DNA of 64,000 nt from positions 496,001 through 560,000 of the forward strand of contig JAFEKR010000010.1 in the NCBI GenBank assembly GCA_019022495.1, given 5' to 3'. The translations under genes and the position numbers were made by a program. Under the pieces are notes generated by a model. It saw only the letters and a program-made list of their open reading frames with translations. It was not told the origin of the DNA and searched no databases. Each line of letters opens with the position of its first letter. The first letter of the stretch is position 1. This document shows, piece after piece, positions 9,895-21,285 of the stretch. This DNA is from Epichloe hybrida (lineage: Eukaryota; Ascomycota; Sordariomycetes; Hypocreales; Clavicipitaceae).

Positions 9895-11944
9895 CTACCC
9901 TCCCCCCCCCTGCGCTGCCTCATGAATCTCATCCGCTCCCTTCTCGCCAATCATGTACGTCGGCAAAACGATAAAGTAGCCGGGAATCTTGGGAAACGCA
10001 CTCGCGTCCACGACACGCAAATTCTGCACCCCTCTGACGCGAAACTTGGAGTCCAGCACAGCCATGGGATCATCGTCTCTGCCAATGGGACACGTGCACG
10101 AGGCGTGATGGCCCCAGGCTTCCCTCCTCGCAAAGTCGGCAATCTCCTCGTCCGACTTGGTGTCTGACCCGGGCCAGAACTCGGAGAACTTGGTCGGAAA
10201 GGGAGGGATCTTGTCAATGGCGCTCCGGGCAACCTTGATGGCCTCCACCAGGGCCTGGGTGTCCTTGTCTGCGGCACCGGAGCCGCCGGTCCCGGTGTCG
10301 AGGTAGTTGAAGTTGATGTCGGGCGGCTCGCGGGGGTTGCTGGACCGCAGGGTGACGGTGCCGGCCGTGTTGCGCGAGTACGCCTTGAGGATGAGCCACG
10401 ACAGCTGCTTCTTGTCGCGCGTGGCGTCGACCGAGTAGCCCGGGTAGTAGCCCTTGAACAGGAACGGCGCCGGGGTCATGAAGATGTCGGGCACGTCGTT
10501 CTCTGCCACGGCCGACTTCCTGAGGTAGCCTACCGCCAGGCTGGCCGGGTAGGCGCCGCGCTGCGAGATGTCCTTGTCCTTTTGCTTCCACTTGTCCAGG
10601 CAGGGGTCGTTCTCCTGCTGCTCGAAGCCGCAGCCGTCGAGGAAGTTCCATTTCTCGGGGTTCTCGGCCATGACGCCGACTTCGTATCGATCCTGCATGT
10701 TGGTGCCCACGCCGGGGAGGTCGTGGACGAGCGGGATGCCGTGCTTCTCCAGCTCGTCCCGGGGGCCGATGCCGCTGAGCTTCAGCATCTGCGGCGTGTT
10801 GTACGTGCCGCCCGAGAGGATGATTTCCCTCTTGGCGCTGGCGCTCCCGGATCGTATTGGATCTTGGCCGAGGTTGGAGTTGGGACTCGCGCCGTAGAGG
10901 TATCCGCCCTAGATGTAGTCCACGCCCGTGGCTCTGGGCGTGCCGCCCTCCTGGTCGAACTTGACCTTTGTGACAAGCGTGTTTATCATGATGTCGAGCT
11001 TTTTCGACCCGTCGTCGACGAGGGCCATGAGATAATCTCGGGGCCCCGATCTTTCCCCGTTCTTGGTGGAGATGGGTATGAAGAAGAGTCCCGTGCGGTC
11101 CTTGTTATCCGCGGCGTTCGTGTCCTGGAGAGCGTTGACCACGTCGGGCGTCAGATGCGTGGCCAACCCGACGAGGTTCTCGGCTAGTGCGCGCGCAACA
11201 GACAGGGCGAGGGCGAAGATCTTGCCGTCTCCCAAGGCAAAAGCAGGATTAACCAGACTCGTCCACAGCCACCCGTTGAAGCCGTGTCCGTTGGGGTTGC
11301 CGCGGACGTACGTGTTCTTCTCTAGTCGTTCAAAGTACCGGCGCATGTTGTCTGGCTGCCAAGTCTTGTCGTCGGTGAGGTTCGCGATGTACTGCCAATC
11401 CTTGTCGTCGGGCAGAATGCTGACGAGAGCGTTGTGAACCGTACATCCGCCCAGTGCTCCTGCGCGAGGATAGAGAATACCCAGAGGTTCTGCCCCGTCG
11501 GGAGGACTGTTTCCAACGTATAGTTGCCCGTCTTGTTTCCTCCACGTCATCTTGGAATCCTTCTTCTGTCTCTCCAGGTCGCTGTAGTGATTGACGTAGA
11601 AGTTCCATGCTGTTTTCGGATCCTCGCTTGATAGCAAGTTGAACAACGGCACCTGGTAGTTGTTAGTGTCGGCATGGTCCTCGCCGGCCTCGATTAATAG
11701 CACGCTGTGGCCGTAGTCTGCGAGTCGAGCTGCCAGGGGACCGCCACCGGCTCCCGAGCCGACAACGATGTAGTCGTATTCAACGGAAGGATCCGGTCTT
11801 TGTACGAATTTCCTGTCGAGGAATAAAAGGAGAAAAGATATGTCAGCTCGTTTTCTCTTCGAGTACGACGGAAACTACAAAGCAGACTGACCCTTGAATT
11901 ATTTGACTGAGGCCGAGCAGGATGACTGAGAAGCTGCGGCGCAT
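9895..11944 (-). pseudogene. GMC-family oxidoreductase interrupted by one in-frame TAG
   Basis: FAD-dependent glucose-methanol-choline oxidoreductase, probably secreted. Exon 1 (11944-11892) encodes a short hydrophobic leader (MRRSFSVILLGLSQIIQ). Exon 2 begins at 11812 and reads VEYDYIVVGSGAGGGPLAAR (FAD fold), VLLIEAGED, GALGGCTVHNALVS, PDVVNALQDTNAAD, then PRATGVDYI and a TAG at 10911-10909. The same frame continues past it with GGYLYGAS, GGTYNTPQMLKLSGIGP, DLPGVGTNMQDR, the catalytic HHASCTCPIG, VVDASAFPKIPGYFIVLPTY and a stop at 9895. Without the TAG the product would be about 656 aa, normal for the family. No frameshift is seen. Either a nonsense mutation or a small spliced segment (10965-10909, gtcaag...ctag, 57 nt, frame-keeping) explains it. 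The splice would remove conserved residues, so loss of function is favoured. Confidence 0.85.
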
Positions 11945-12815
11945 TTTGTCGGCCGCCCAAGTCGAATTGAGGAAAGGAAGAAGAAGAAGAAATTCCCCCG
12001 TCGATAGCTAGTCGGGTTCACGAGGCGCCATAGTTTATCAGTCAAGAGCAATGTTGCCACCAAGAGGTTCCAACCCCACGCATCTCCAGCCGTCTCCATT
12101 GGCAGCAACCGACACATTCTCCAGCTTACGACTTACAAGACATGACAAGACATCCTATCTCACCTGCGCTCCTGGGAGACATTGTCACCAAGTAGGGTTC
12201 GGCCAATGGCGCAACGAACCAAGCCATCGGTTTCTCCACCCCTTGGCGTGTCTCGGACCTCTGTACGGAGTACGGATTACCGGCATCATCATTGCTGAGG
12301 CTGCGACGGCGTGCATTCCTGCATGTCTTGCAGCCTTCGTGCCAACGTGTAAACGTGCGATCGATCAAGTCTGCGATCGCAATCCCCAACGTCCATGTTG
12401 CGGACGCCGATCGGCAATTGGCTGTCCCGCCTTGATTGTATCAGCCGAGGCAATTGATCGGCATGTGCTCAGGCACACGTTTTCTTCTCGTTGTTCTTTT
12501 TTTTTTTTTTTTTTTTTTCAATGACAAGCAAGACGTTGCCCCACCCCGCACAGCATTAAAAATACACCAAATTCCGTGCCATCAAACTTGAAGCCTGAGG
12601 CCAAAAAGTGAGCCATCGATTAATCTATTATTAATACCAAGTAACGCGGGGTCGTGTTCTTTTCTTGGGTGGCAAGTGCGACCCGGCCTTGCATTCGCAT
12701 TTGGCAAGCATGGCAAAAAGATCAACAAACTCCCGAGTCCTGGGCCTGTTGACTTGACATCATTCAATCGTTATCCTGCCAGGCAGAGCCCATTCTTTCT
12801 CTCAGTAGTCGCGCC
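11945..12815. other. Intergenic
   Basis: 871 bp between the GMC gene (upstream side) and the GST gene. It includes GTACGGAGTACGGATTAC at 12263-12280, a member of the dispersed TCCGTA motif, and a T run of about 20 at 12499-12518. An open frame at 12051-12524 has no protein-like features. Confidence 0.5.
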
Positions 12816-13743
12816 ATGTCAGATACCGCCCAAATCACATTGTTGGACCTTCCCAGCAGGGAGCCATGCTCTGCGTGGTCCCTCAATCCGTGGAAGAGTG
12901 AGATCATTTCAGTCCCTGATTGGCACGTTGCGACGTGGGAAAGCCGCTCTGCTGACTAGATTGCAGCTCGGCTTCTACTCAACTACAAAGGCCTGGATTA
13001 TAAGACTGAATGGGTGAGATTTGAATTCCGGCCTTCTCTCGGCCATTAGACCATCTAAATATTGGTGCCAGACCGAGTATCCCGACATCAAAACCAAGGT
13101 CCAGCCTCAGTGAGTGGCACCCATCGCTTGAACCCACGAGAACCCGAGTGTGAGGAGTGCCCTTATTAATAAAGGCAGCCTTCCTCCTAATGAAAATGGC
13201 ACGCCGTACACCATCCCAACTGTGAAGCTCGCCGACGGCACCTGGATCATGGATTCGCGCCAAATTGCCGACGCCATTGAGAAACGTCACCCAGAACCCT
13301 CTGTGCATCTCGACTCTCCATACCTCACCAAGGTAGGAGATGTTCTGTCCAAAATTCTCGAGCACGTCCGACCGATGTGTTTCAGTCGCGTCCCCGTCAA
13401 CCTTCTCAACGAAGCATCCGTTCAATATTGGTACGACACCCGCAAGGAGCGGCTTGGCATGTCTGTTCAGGACTATGAGAAGAACCATGGTGGAGAAGCA
13501 GCATACAAGGCTGCCGAACCGCACTTGAAGCAAATGACGGACTTGCTCAGGGAGAACGACGGGCCATTCTTCATGGGCACTGAGCCGTCGTATGCTGATT
13601 TTGTTTGGGTAGGTGCCTTGGTCTTCTTTAAGAGAGTAGACGCGGAGGTTTTTAAAGAGGTTCTGAAGAGGACTGGCGACGGGGCTGTCCATGAGTCGCT
13701 CCTGAATGCATGTGCGCCTTGGTTGAAGAGGGACAGTTATTGA
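12816..13743 (+). CDS. Glutathione S-transferase-like protein
   Basis: Cytosolic GST fold, 243 aa, four exons: 12816-12897, 12967-13013, 13072-13109, 13179-13743. All three introns have GTGAG-type donors and the phases agree. The N-terminal thioredoxin-like half reads ITLLDLPSREPCSAWSLNPW, LLLNYKGLDYKTEW, EYPDI, then LPPNENGTPYTIPTVKLADG with the cis-Pro (IPT) and MDSRQIADAIE, where the glutathione-contacting Asp/Ser lie. The C-terminal helical half includes LKQMTDLLRENDGPFFMG and PSYADFVWVGALVFFKR. This matches the fungal GST group often annotated as beta-etherase or UstS-like. The substrate is unknown. Its 3' end faces the dynamin-like gene. Confidence 0.88.
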
Positions 13744-13923
13744 GGTTTTGCCTCAGCAAGCCACAAGCGGGACAGATGCCAACACTACAGCAAATGCAAA
13801 TATCTTGTTATATCATCTAATCGAAATACACACCATTCTTTCCTGTTTATCCGCAGCGAATGCCACTCTCGAATACAACCTTGTCAACAGATGGAAACTA
13901 TTCTCTGAACAGAATCTCTGTCC

Positions 13924-14037
13924 CTATTTTTGCAAGTTCCTTTTCTTCTTCTTTGCTGGCATTGAACTCCAATCATCACCCGACTCAACAGGTTCTGGCT
14001 CTGGCTCTGGCTCCAGTGTGCGCCATGGCATGGCTAA
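13924..14037 (-). other. In-frame extension of the dynamin-like gene beyond its TAA
   Basis: From 14037 down to the TAG at 13924 the frame continues with LAMPWRTLEPEPEPEPVES, GDDWSSMPAKKKKRN and LQK. The (EP)n repeat before the stop resumes after it, and an acidic-Trp-polylysine end is a common C-terminus in fungal dynamin-like proteins. This suggests that the TAA is a recent nonsense change, is read through, or is spliced out (63-nt gtttca...ggag, 14073-14011, frame-keeping but with a weak donor). Confidence 0.55.
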
Positions 14038-16293
14038 TTATTCTGGACTGTGGTGCGCCTCTATCTCTGAAACTGGCTCCGGCTCCGGCTCAGGCTCAGG
14101 CTCAGGCTCTGACTCGTTTTGCAGCTCAGCATCCAAAGGTTGTCGAGTACCCAAGCGCCTCAGCTCCCTTTGACCACTTTCAAGAATGGCAAGCTTCTCG
14201 ATATATCGCTCTCGCTCTGCGCTGGCGCTCTCAGTTTCGCCAGCCAACAGCGTAACCTCTTCGTCTTTGAGATCAAGCACGCTTTCGGCCTGGAAGAGAT
14301 CGGGCAGTCTGTTGACGAGGCAAAGTTCCACTGCCAAAACACTGACGTCGTCAACGAACTTCCCCAGGGCAACCTAGAACTGACGTTAGCACTGCCATCC
14401 TCATTCTTGCGCCGCCAAAGATGTACTAACCTTGTAATAAGCTTGCATGTAGTCAATTGCAAGCTCGCTTCCAAATCGCTCCATGTCGACTTCGGTCTGC
14501 TCGGCCAATTTATTCGAGAGATCCAACGAATAGATGTCTACTAGGCACCCTTTTCGAAGACCCTCTGCCTTAAACATCCTCTCCAGCTCTATCTCCAGCT
14601 TGTCCTTTCGCCTTTTAGCCTGAGCTTTCTGCACACTTTCTGTCAAATAGTGGTTGTACGTGATCGGGTGGCCCTCAGTGTGTGGAAGGAGCAACTCCTT
14701 GGATTTCTCACTCAACTCCTTCTTCAACCCCTCCATACCGTCCCCGATCATGTACAAGATGGCAGTTTTCGTTTCTTCCAAAGCGACATGATCAGCGATT
14801 GCATCCGCGACATCATCCACCACCTGCAGTATGTTGTTCTTGACTTCAGCAGCTAATGCCTTCCATGGCTGGCATTGTTCGGCAAACAGCTCGCTAATGA
14901 TGAGAGGGTTAAATGTGCCCGGAAGCTCGCGGGCCCTGCTACGGCTCATCAGGTGCTTGACTTCATTGATGTAGGTTGACCTAGACACCTGTTTAGGTCC
15001 GAGGGACGACCAATTATCCGGCTCTGTTTCGACTATGGATCGATAATGGCCCTGGGCGCGCATCTTTTCCTCAAACTCGGCCAATGTGTTCTGAACTCGA
15101 GCTCTCAGTCGCTTTCTGTACCCTTCCACAGTTCTAGCGCTACCGAAGAACGGGTTGCTGTATTCTCCATCCACGGCCGCTTTCATGAGTAACGTGAAAT
15201 CGCGACTGACTTGGAGCAAGTACTTGCGCTGTTCCATCAAGGTGCTTCGCGGAGTGCCCAGTCGCTCCAATTGCGGTTCGCACATGGATATCTCGGCCTC
15301 GACGTCACGGAGAAGGTCTGGAAGCTGTTGCAAGATTTGGTCTTTCAACACGTTGCTTAGCCGGGGTCTCAGCGACTTGACACCCAAATGAGATGGTTTC
15401 AATGTAGTCCACGCGCCAGTGGAAAAGAACTCGGCCTCTGCCTCGTCTCTCTCGGCAGAGGTGGCTTCTCTCATTTTATAGTCTCTGTTCTTGAGAACGT
15501 GCCACCCAAGCCGGAAAATCACGTCCTTGTTCTGGGCCAATTTGATGTATGACGCTTCGCTGTCAGATCCCGCGTCCAGGGCATCAGGTTTCGTGATCAA
15601 TCCCAGTGTACGGACGCCTCTCGGATCAACCTCACGAGCCACTTCGGTAATCTCTTGTAAAGCAAAGTCGCTTTTGGCCGACACGACGGCGAGAATAATG
15701 CTCCGGGGTCTTTCCACGTACCCACGTACCAGTTTTCTCACAATCTCGGCATCCTGGACAGACTGGTCGCGATTGCCCGCCCTGAACAAGCCGGGTAGAT
15801 CGACCATTGTCAGATGTGGCTGCGAGGGTCCGCACAATTCCACACGAAGGATGTCAGAGCTGAAGACTTTGGTGTCAGAAAGGCCCATTGCCTCTCGGGC
15901 CTTGTCCACCACGCTGCCAATGTCTGGTGCGTCAGCATTGATCTCGGCGCTGAAATGACTGAGACGCTCCCTTTCTTCCGTTGGGCGATCCGGCCCAGGA
16001 TTGATGGAGACCTTGACAGCGTGAGTGACGTGGCGTCGAAGCACCAGCTCTGTTGCAAATCGGGTGCACAGGTTGTCTTTTGTGGGAAAGCTCATTCCGG
16101 AAATTGCTTCCAACACTGAGCTTTTCCCCGCGGACTGGTCGCCACAGACAACGATCTGGGGGAGGTCCACATATCGACTGATGCCCTTGGACCGAAGCTT
16201 GTCGATGATGTCGAGCAGATGACGGTGATGTTTGGATGGAAGAGCAACGGAGGCCATGGCTGTCTGGCTGCTTTCTGGGAGGTATGAAGTCAT
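14038..16293 (-). CDS. Dynamin-like GTPase
   Basis: Large GTPase of the dynamin/Mx group, acting in membrane remodelling. Exons 16293-14431 and 14373-14038 give 732 aa to the first stop. Seen: P-loop GDQSAGKSS (51-59), CTRFATELVLRR (switch region), DLPG (165-168), TKPD (234-237), a helical middle region, and a C-terminal GED-like stretch. The splice joins AYYK to VALGKFVDDVSVLAVELC in frame and precedes LLAGETESASAERERYIEKL and an (EP)n tail. The first ATG (16293) is used; MASVALPSKHH at 16257 is an alternative. After the TAA at 14040-14038 the same frame stays open for 37 codons with more EP repeats, DDWSSM and a Lys-rich end, so the true C-terminus may lie at 13924. Its 3' end faces the GST gene. 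Confidence 0.9.
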
Positions 16294-16875
16294 GAATGGT
16301 CGTCAGATGGCCATGGTTCAAGAAAAATGATGAAACTGGACTGGTGGACTTGGTTCGGTTCTTTTATCTGTTTTTGAGAAACAAGAAAAAGTGCCATGAA
16401 TCAGACCTGTCCCGTTTCGCCCAGAGGTGCAAACGGCGAGCAGCTGCACCCCGAAATTGAGTGAATTTCTCATATTATGCTGTCAGATCAGATCCGCGTA
16501 CGTTACACCACATGTTTGCCACCGTCATGCGTGCATTCGAGAACAGGGCATCCAGTCATTGCCAACTGCCAGCAACCAAAACACAAACGACCAGCAAACG
16601 AGGGTCTCGTAATTGCGGCGTGAAAATGACGATGCACGTTGGAGTTCCCTCAACACATTGAAGGCGGGTTTTCGTATTACTCGGTGCCGTTGTATCTAGT
16701 GTGACTCCATCTGCAGCCTCGTATCCGAATGAACAGTTCCCAAGTTCCCAATCTCCAACAGATGAGAGTGACTGCGACTCAACAAACGTAATGCACGAAC
16801 CCGGACCAACAAACAAACAAACAAACAAACACTGCTGGTATCTTCCACCCTTGTTGTGCAACTACCCAAAACCTT
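16294..16875. other. Intergenic upstream of the dynamin-like gene
   Basis: 582 bp. It contains an (AAAC)n microsatellite at about 16807-16832. No gene seen. Confidence 0.5.
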
Positions 16876-17184
16876 CTACTGTCCGTTCTGCTCCCCCCCC
16901 TGCGGCTTCTTCATTGATGCGCAGTCCGGCTTGCCTTTATTATTTCCCTTCGAGCCAGCGAGTCCATCGTATTCGGGATCGGGGACCAAGCAATCCAAGC
17001 CAGGAATTTTGCGCAAGGATCCATCAACAGTGACGTCAATTCCGTGCCCAAGTTTCTCAATGTCCTCGTAACCGGCTTGCATGGAGGCTTCATCTCGCTT
17101 CGCATCTCGGTCGTTGGCGAGCGGCGCCGCAGTCGCAGCCGTGGCGAGTAGAGCGAGGATCGTGGAAACCGTCGTGAGCTGCAT
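16876..17184 (-). CDS. Small secreted protein, 102 aa
   Basis: Unrecognised family. From ATG 17184 the product starts with a clear signal peptide, MQLTTVSTILALLATAATA, with likely cleavage after ATAA or APLA. The mature part is ~80 residues, charged, with two Cys (in PGLDCLVPDPEYDG and KPDCASMKKP), which could form one disulfide. An upstream in-frame extension (to 17271) lacks an ATG and is T-rich, so 17184 is preferred. Small size, secretion and two Cys fit effector-like or antimicrobial-type small secreted proteins, but nothing in the sequence decides the function. The upstream ~60 bp has a TTCTTC tract typical of fungal promoters. Confidence 0.65.
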   Translation of the reverse strand: MQLTTVSTILALLATAATAAPLANDRDAKRDEASMQAGYEDIEKLGHGIDVTVDGSLRKIPGLDCLVPDPEYDGLAGSKGNNKGKPDCASMKKPQGGEQNGQ

Positions 17185-19284
17185 GGTTGCGTTGTGTGCG
17201 ATGTGGCAACGATGAGACGTACGTGCAATAAAACCCTCGAAAGAAGAAGAAAAAAAAATTGAACTAAACATTCACCCGAGAGGGGCATCTCTAGACGGAA
17301 TATTTATGTTGGCACCCAAGTCTCGACAATAAAGAAAAACACATGGCGACCCAGGTGCTCGGGTTTTTCTGTCTCGGATTTTGATCCCTGGCGCCCATCT
17401 AGCATGCCTCGGATGCATTCCAGCCAAGTCGGGTCTGTGTCGTTGGCTTTCAACCATCATAGTAGGATATGAAGTCATCTCATGAGCGGATTGCTTCTCA
17501 TCGAGGATCGGCTCGCCTGGGCGTGTCTTGGGGCAAGGGCAGGCAAAACCAAAGCCAAGGCGCAATTCCTGAGGAACGAGATTGGATCGGGTTCAGGCCG
17601 CCGGAGGAGGCTGGCACTTCTAGTGACACGCCTTTCCTATTTCCATATAGATTGTGTAGATGGCCGAGGGTCAGCAGACGATGAATGCGAGGGATGGAAA
17701 GCTTGCATCTCCGGAGCTATTGCCAGAAGTACTTGCGGTATACTGAACATCGTCAGAATCATCAGCTACCTCTATTGACTGTCGATTTCAGCGCTGCATC
17801 CCGACGGCCGGGGAGGATAAGTCGTGGCCCGTGGGACAGGAATCCCGTCAGTTCAGTCGAATGAACTGCCTCAATGTCCGGCAGTGAACAAGTTTACGAA
17901 GGCCGGGGACCATCAATACATGGGCCAGAGAGAATCTCAATTTTCTACTTCTTTACCGGGTGAAGGTAGGCTTGAACAAGGCGCGGGCGGCAACATTGGA
18001 TTGGGGGGGGGGGTTGAGCCTCGGTTTGTGCGCAACTCTGGGCGTGCCGAATATAAGTGAATGGGAAAAACTCGCCACGACTTGCGAAATTCTAAACGAG
18101 AGGTCTTTTTTTGTGTTTTTTTTTCTTGCGCCAGTCAATCGTGGAGACTGGAGAGCTTGAACGCGGTGTCAATAGATTCGGCCTTTCCGAGTCCCGAACT
18201 GGAAAAAACTTTTGAACCCCCCCCGTCCGATGAGCCTTTTCAGTTGGCGCACAGCACAGCTGAACCCGGATCCAAGCCTTTTGATTTTCACAGAGCGAGA
18301 GCTAGATGTGGTCAACTTGATATGGGTTTCTTCTCGAATTCCTTGGTTCTCCGTGGAATGTTGCGAGAAAAGCTGTCTCACATTCCGACTGACTTGCCAT
18401 CTGCGTCAGACGGGGCTACAAATTTTCGCGGGGCGGATAACCATGGAGGAGGACTTTCCTCCGTGTCTCCGTGCCTTCTTTTCTTGCAAACAAACGAGGC
18501 AGGAAATGGTGGAGAAAAGAAAACCATCGCTGGGTTGGTTTCATATTAGCCATACTAGTTGACAGCACCAGTATCTCGCGTACCCTACGACGAGGTGCTT
18601 CGGACTTGAAAAAAAAAAAAAAAGTCGTAACCTCTGCTCTCGGAATAACCAATGAGCTCAAGTAATTTTTTTTTTTTTTTCCCCCATGCAAGAAGATCAC
18701 GTTGAATGTGACGTCCAGCTTGGAGGCGGTCGGCTTCCATGGCCGTGATTGCAACGAGGCCTGCCACGATGGCGATGGGGCGTAAAAAATCCCGCCAGCG
18801 GCTTCTTGTCACGATGACTCGTTTGTCGCGCTGGGTCGGAACGTGCCGAGGTTTCCGATATGTTCTTGGACGCGGGTGCGTGAATGTCGTCCCGAAAGGC
18901 AGAAAACATCTCATCGTTTGACAATCCGCGCATACAAGGAAGTCAGTCAGTCCCCGGAACACGCACCATCGCTCGGGTGGTTTCGGCAATGTGACGTTTG
19001 GAGCAGTCAAACGCAATTTCGAATTGCCAGGCCTTGTCGTTTGCGGCGGTGCGCACCCGAGGACGGACGAGGGTCTCACGGGCCGTGGAAGCGACCGTGG
19101 TCATGATGGCCATGTACATACATACACATATGGATGCAAATTTTGAAGTTATTGCACTTGAGCTTGTTGGATAGTACAGCCTCACATCTTAGGCACCACT
19201 TTATCGCGATACCTTCCCTTCGCGGCTGATTCGACCTTGTTGTACTTGGCAGCCGCCGATAAGATCAAGCAAATTCCTCGGTCC

Positions 19285-19378
19285 TTTATTGAGTTTTATA
19301 ATCTTTTTGGGGTCATTGGTTGTGGCCAATGCTGCAATGCATCTAATGTATAAGAAACATGATAATTACTAGCAATAC
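19285..19378. repeat. CCAAT-palindrome repeat, copy 1
   Basis: Contains CATTGGTTGTGGCCAATG (two CCAAT boxes head to head) followed by a diverged TGCATCTAAT and AACATGATAATTAC. It is paired with the copy at 19981-20080. The order of blocks is the same in both. Confidence 0.6.
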
Positions 19379-19980
19379 CTACTAGCTAGTGTACTCCGTA
19401 CATGTAATGATTAACATATAAATAATTATAATTATAGTAATAAATAAAACTGTTGGAACAAGCATGATATCAACTGGGCTGCGCGCCCTTTGATTGGCCG
19501 GGCGCGTGGCATTGCGGACGACCCACTTGCTCGGGCTGACCTCGTACGATAATGCAGCGAGGTCGGCAGCGGGCATCGTGGCCTCCCTTCACGTGGCCTC
19601 CGATAGAGGCCCTTTTTCCCTATAATATAACGCAACCTTCTCTGAAAACCCTACTAGTATTACGGAGTAGGTCATTGGTATCCTGTAGGAACCCACAAAA
19701 ACCTGTAATAGGAATAAGCTTCAAGGTTATAAATACAGGGGGCTATAAGGTTAGAGCAAAGTTTACGATGAACTTTGTGGCTGCGTTGGCGCAAGATACA
19801 GTCATGATTCGCGACCGCAGTCAAACTCGAATCCGTTCGACTCTTCGTCCTTTATTATCACAAGGAAGTATGGCTTCCTGTAGGACCTCTCGTCTGGTGG
19901 AGGAGATGGCTGATGTTGAGAGCCGCAGTCCATACCTCGATGCTCCGTTTGTTCCGTCCCGTTTGCTCTCTCGCGTTGGC

Positions 19981-20080
19981 CGTTATTGATTTTTATAATT
20001 TTCTTCCCCCCCTCATTGGTTGTGGCCAATGCATCTAATTTAGTCCGTATTGAGGGGAACATGACAATTGCCGGCGATAA
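19981..20080. repeat. CCAAT-palindrome repeat, copy 2
   Basis: The same CATTGGTTGTGGCCAATG, then GCATCTAAT and AACATGACAATTGCC, preceded by TTATTGATTTTTATAAT as in copy 1. It lies ~290 bp upstream of the C2H2 gene ATG, so it may act as a CCAAT-type upstream element for that gene. Confidence 0.6.
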
Positions 20081-20365
20081 ACCATCCTTACCCATGCACC
20101 GGGTGCATGCGTTGCAACAGCCCCCCATCGCGTTCACTTCACTTCCAACCCCTTTTGCGGCAACAAGACGGTTTGTTTCCAATATTCAAATATCCCTCGC
20201 TGGCAATCGTTGAATCGAGACTCCAATAACGTGAATAGAACAATCGACCGACTTCCAACGCCCTCACACTTCTTCGCCACCCCCTCCTTCACCACCCACT
20301 TGCAGACTACGTGATACCCTCTCTCTCTCCTTCACGATAATCTCCCCAAACCAAGCTCTGCAACC

Positions 20366-21200
20366 ATGTACGAATGCGACATGTGCACGCGCAGGTTCAA
20401 CACCTTTCGCGCCTGCTCGCAGCATATGAATGCCCTGGACCACTGGGCCCCGAAAGTTCCCTGCGAGACGTGCGCCCTGAAATTCAGGACCGAGGAAGAC
20501 GCCAACGAGCACATGAGGGACAGCAACCATTATGAGACCTACTGTCCATCATGTGACCGCCACTTCCAGAGCAACAACAATCTTCGCATGGTGAGGACGT
20601 GAAAAGAGGGCCCGTTTTGCGTAAATCAGTTAAAAAAAAATAAAAATAAAAAGGAAAAAGAATAATCTTGAAACACTAACATTGGTCTGACAGCACTTAA
20701 AGTCGCATGTTCACTGCGGGATAAGCGTCAATTGCCCCTTTTGCAACAAGGGCTATACCGCGTTCAGCGGTCTGAGCCATCATCTCGAAACTGGGTCGTG
20801 TTCCCAGGCCCCGTCTTTGAATCGGGAGACCATTCTTCGCGCCGTCCGTGAGCGAGATACGCAGGGTATCATCACAAACAGGCAGATTGAGTGGCACGAC
20901 GCGGAGAGTGTCCGGTATGAAGTGTCGGCGTTGTCATACAATGGCTTTAACTGGGAGTGTTATCTTTGCCATCAAGAATTCGCCACCCAGACAGCCTTGA
21001 CTCAGCACGTCAACTCGCCTAGACACAAGCAGAAAGCGTATAAATGTCCCAACACGCGAGGTGGGTGTGAGAGGCACTTTGTTACGCTGGCCGCCCTGTT
21101 TAACCACTGGGAGAGTGAGCAGTGTTCTTTTATGAGGTTTGAGAATGTGCAGCTGCACGCTAGACAGATTTTGGATGGGCGACGGATGATCTCATTTTAG
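20366..21200 (+). CDS. Multi-C2H2 zinc-finger protein
   Basis: Two exons (20366-20590, 20694-21200) give 243 aa. At least six Cys/His units are visible: YECDMCTRRFN with H20/H26, VPCETCALKFR, YCPSCDRHFQ whose His arrive after the intron (HLKSHVH), NCPFCNKGYTAFSGLSHHLE, ECYLCHQEFATQTALTQHV and a less regular CPNTRGGCERHFVTLAALFNH. The intron (gtgagg...tgacag, 103 nt) splits finger 3 exactly between helix and His pair and keeps phase 0. Such proteins bind nucleic acid; the target is unknown. An HEXXH-free, finger-dense layout suggests a small regulator rather than an enzyme. Confidence 0.85.
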
Positions 21201-21285
21201 TCAAGGGTCGGGGTCGGGGGGGCTTCTTTTCTCCCATTCTATACTTTGTTGTACAATGCAATGCTGCGGGCGTGGCTGAGCAATG

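Larger units (their letters stand above)
17185..20365. other. 3.2-kb gap without a convincing gene
   Basis: Open frames exist on both strands but lack family motifs. It holds several homopolymers (G9 ~18004, A14 ~18608, T14 ~18666), an AT-rich patch at 19340-19450 and two related copies of a CCAAT-containing sequence (19285-19378 and 19981-20080). A minus-strand stretch near 18720-19100 has coding-like composition in pieces but I could not build a consistent gene. Confidence 0.45.

Noticed and set aside
12979..13692. 237-codon minus-strand frame
   Set aside because: Antisense shadow of the spliced GST gene.
18061..18549. 162-codon plus-strand frame
   Set aside because: Begins in a T-rich tract and lacks any conserved block; treated as chance.
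18585..19185. Minus-strand pieces with coding-like composition
   Set aside because: No set of splice sites gave one continuous gene, and no family was recognised.
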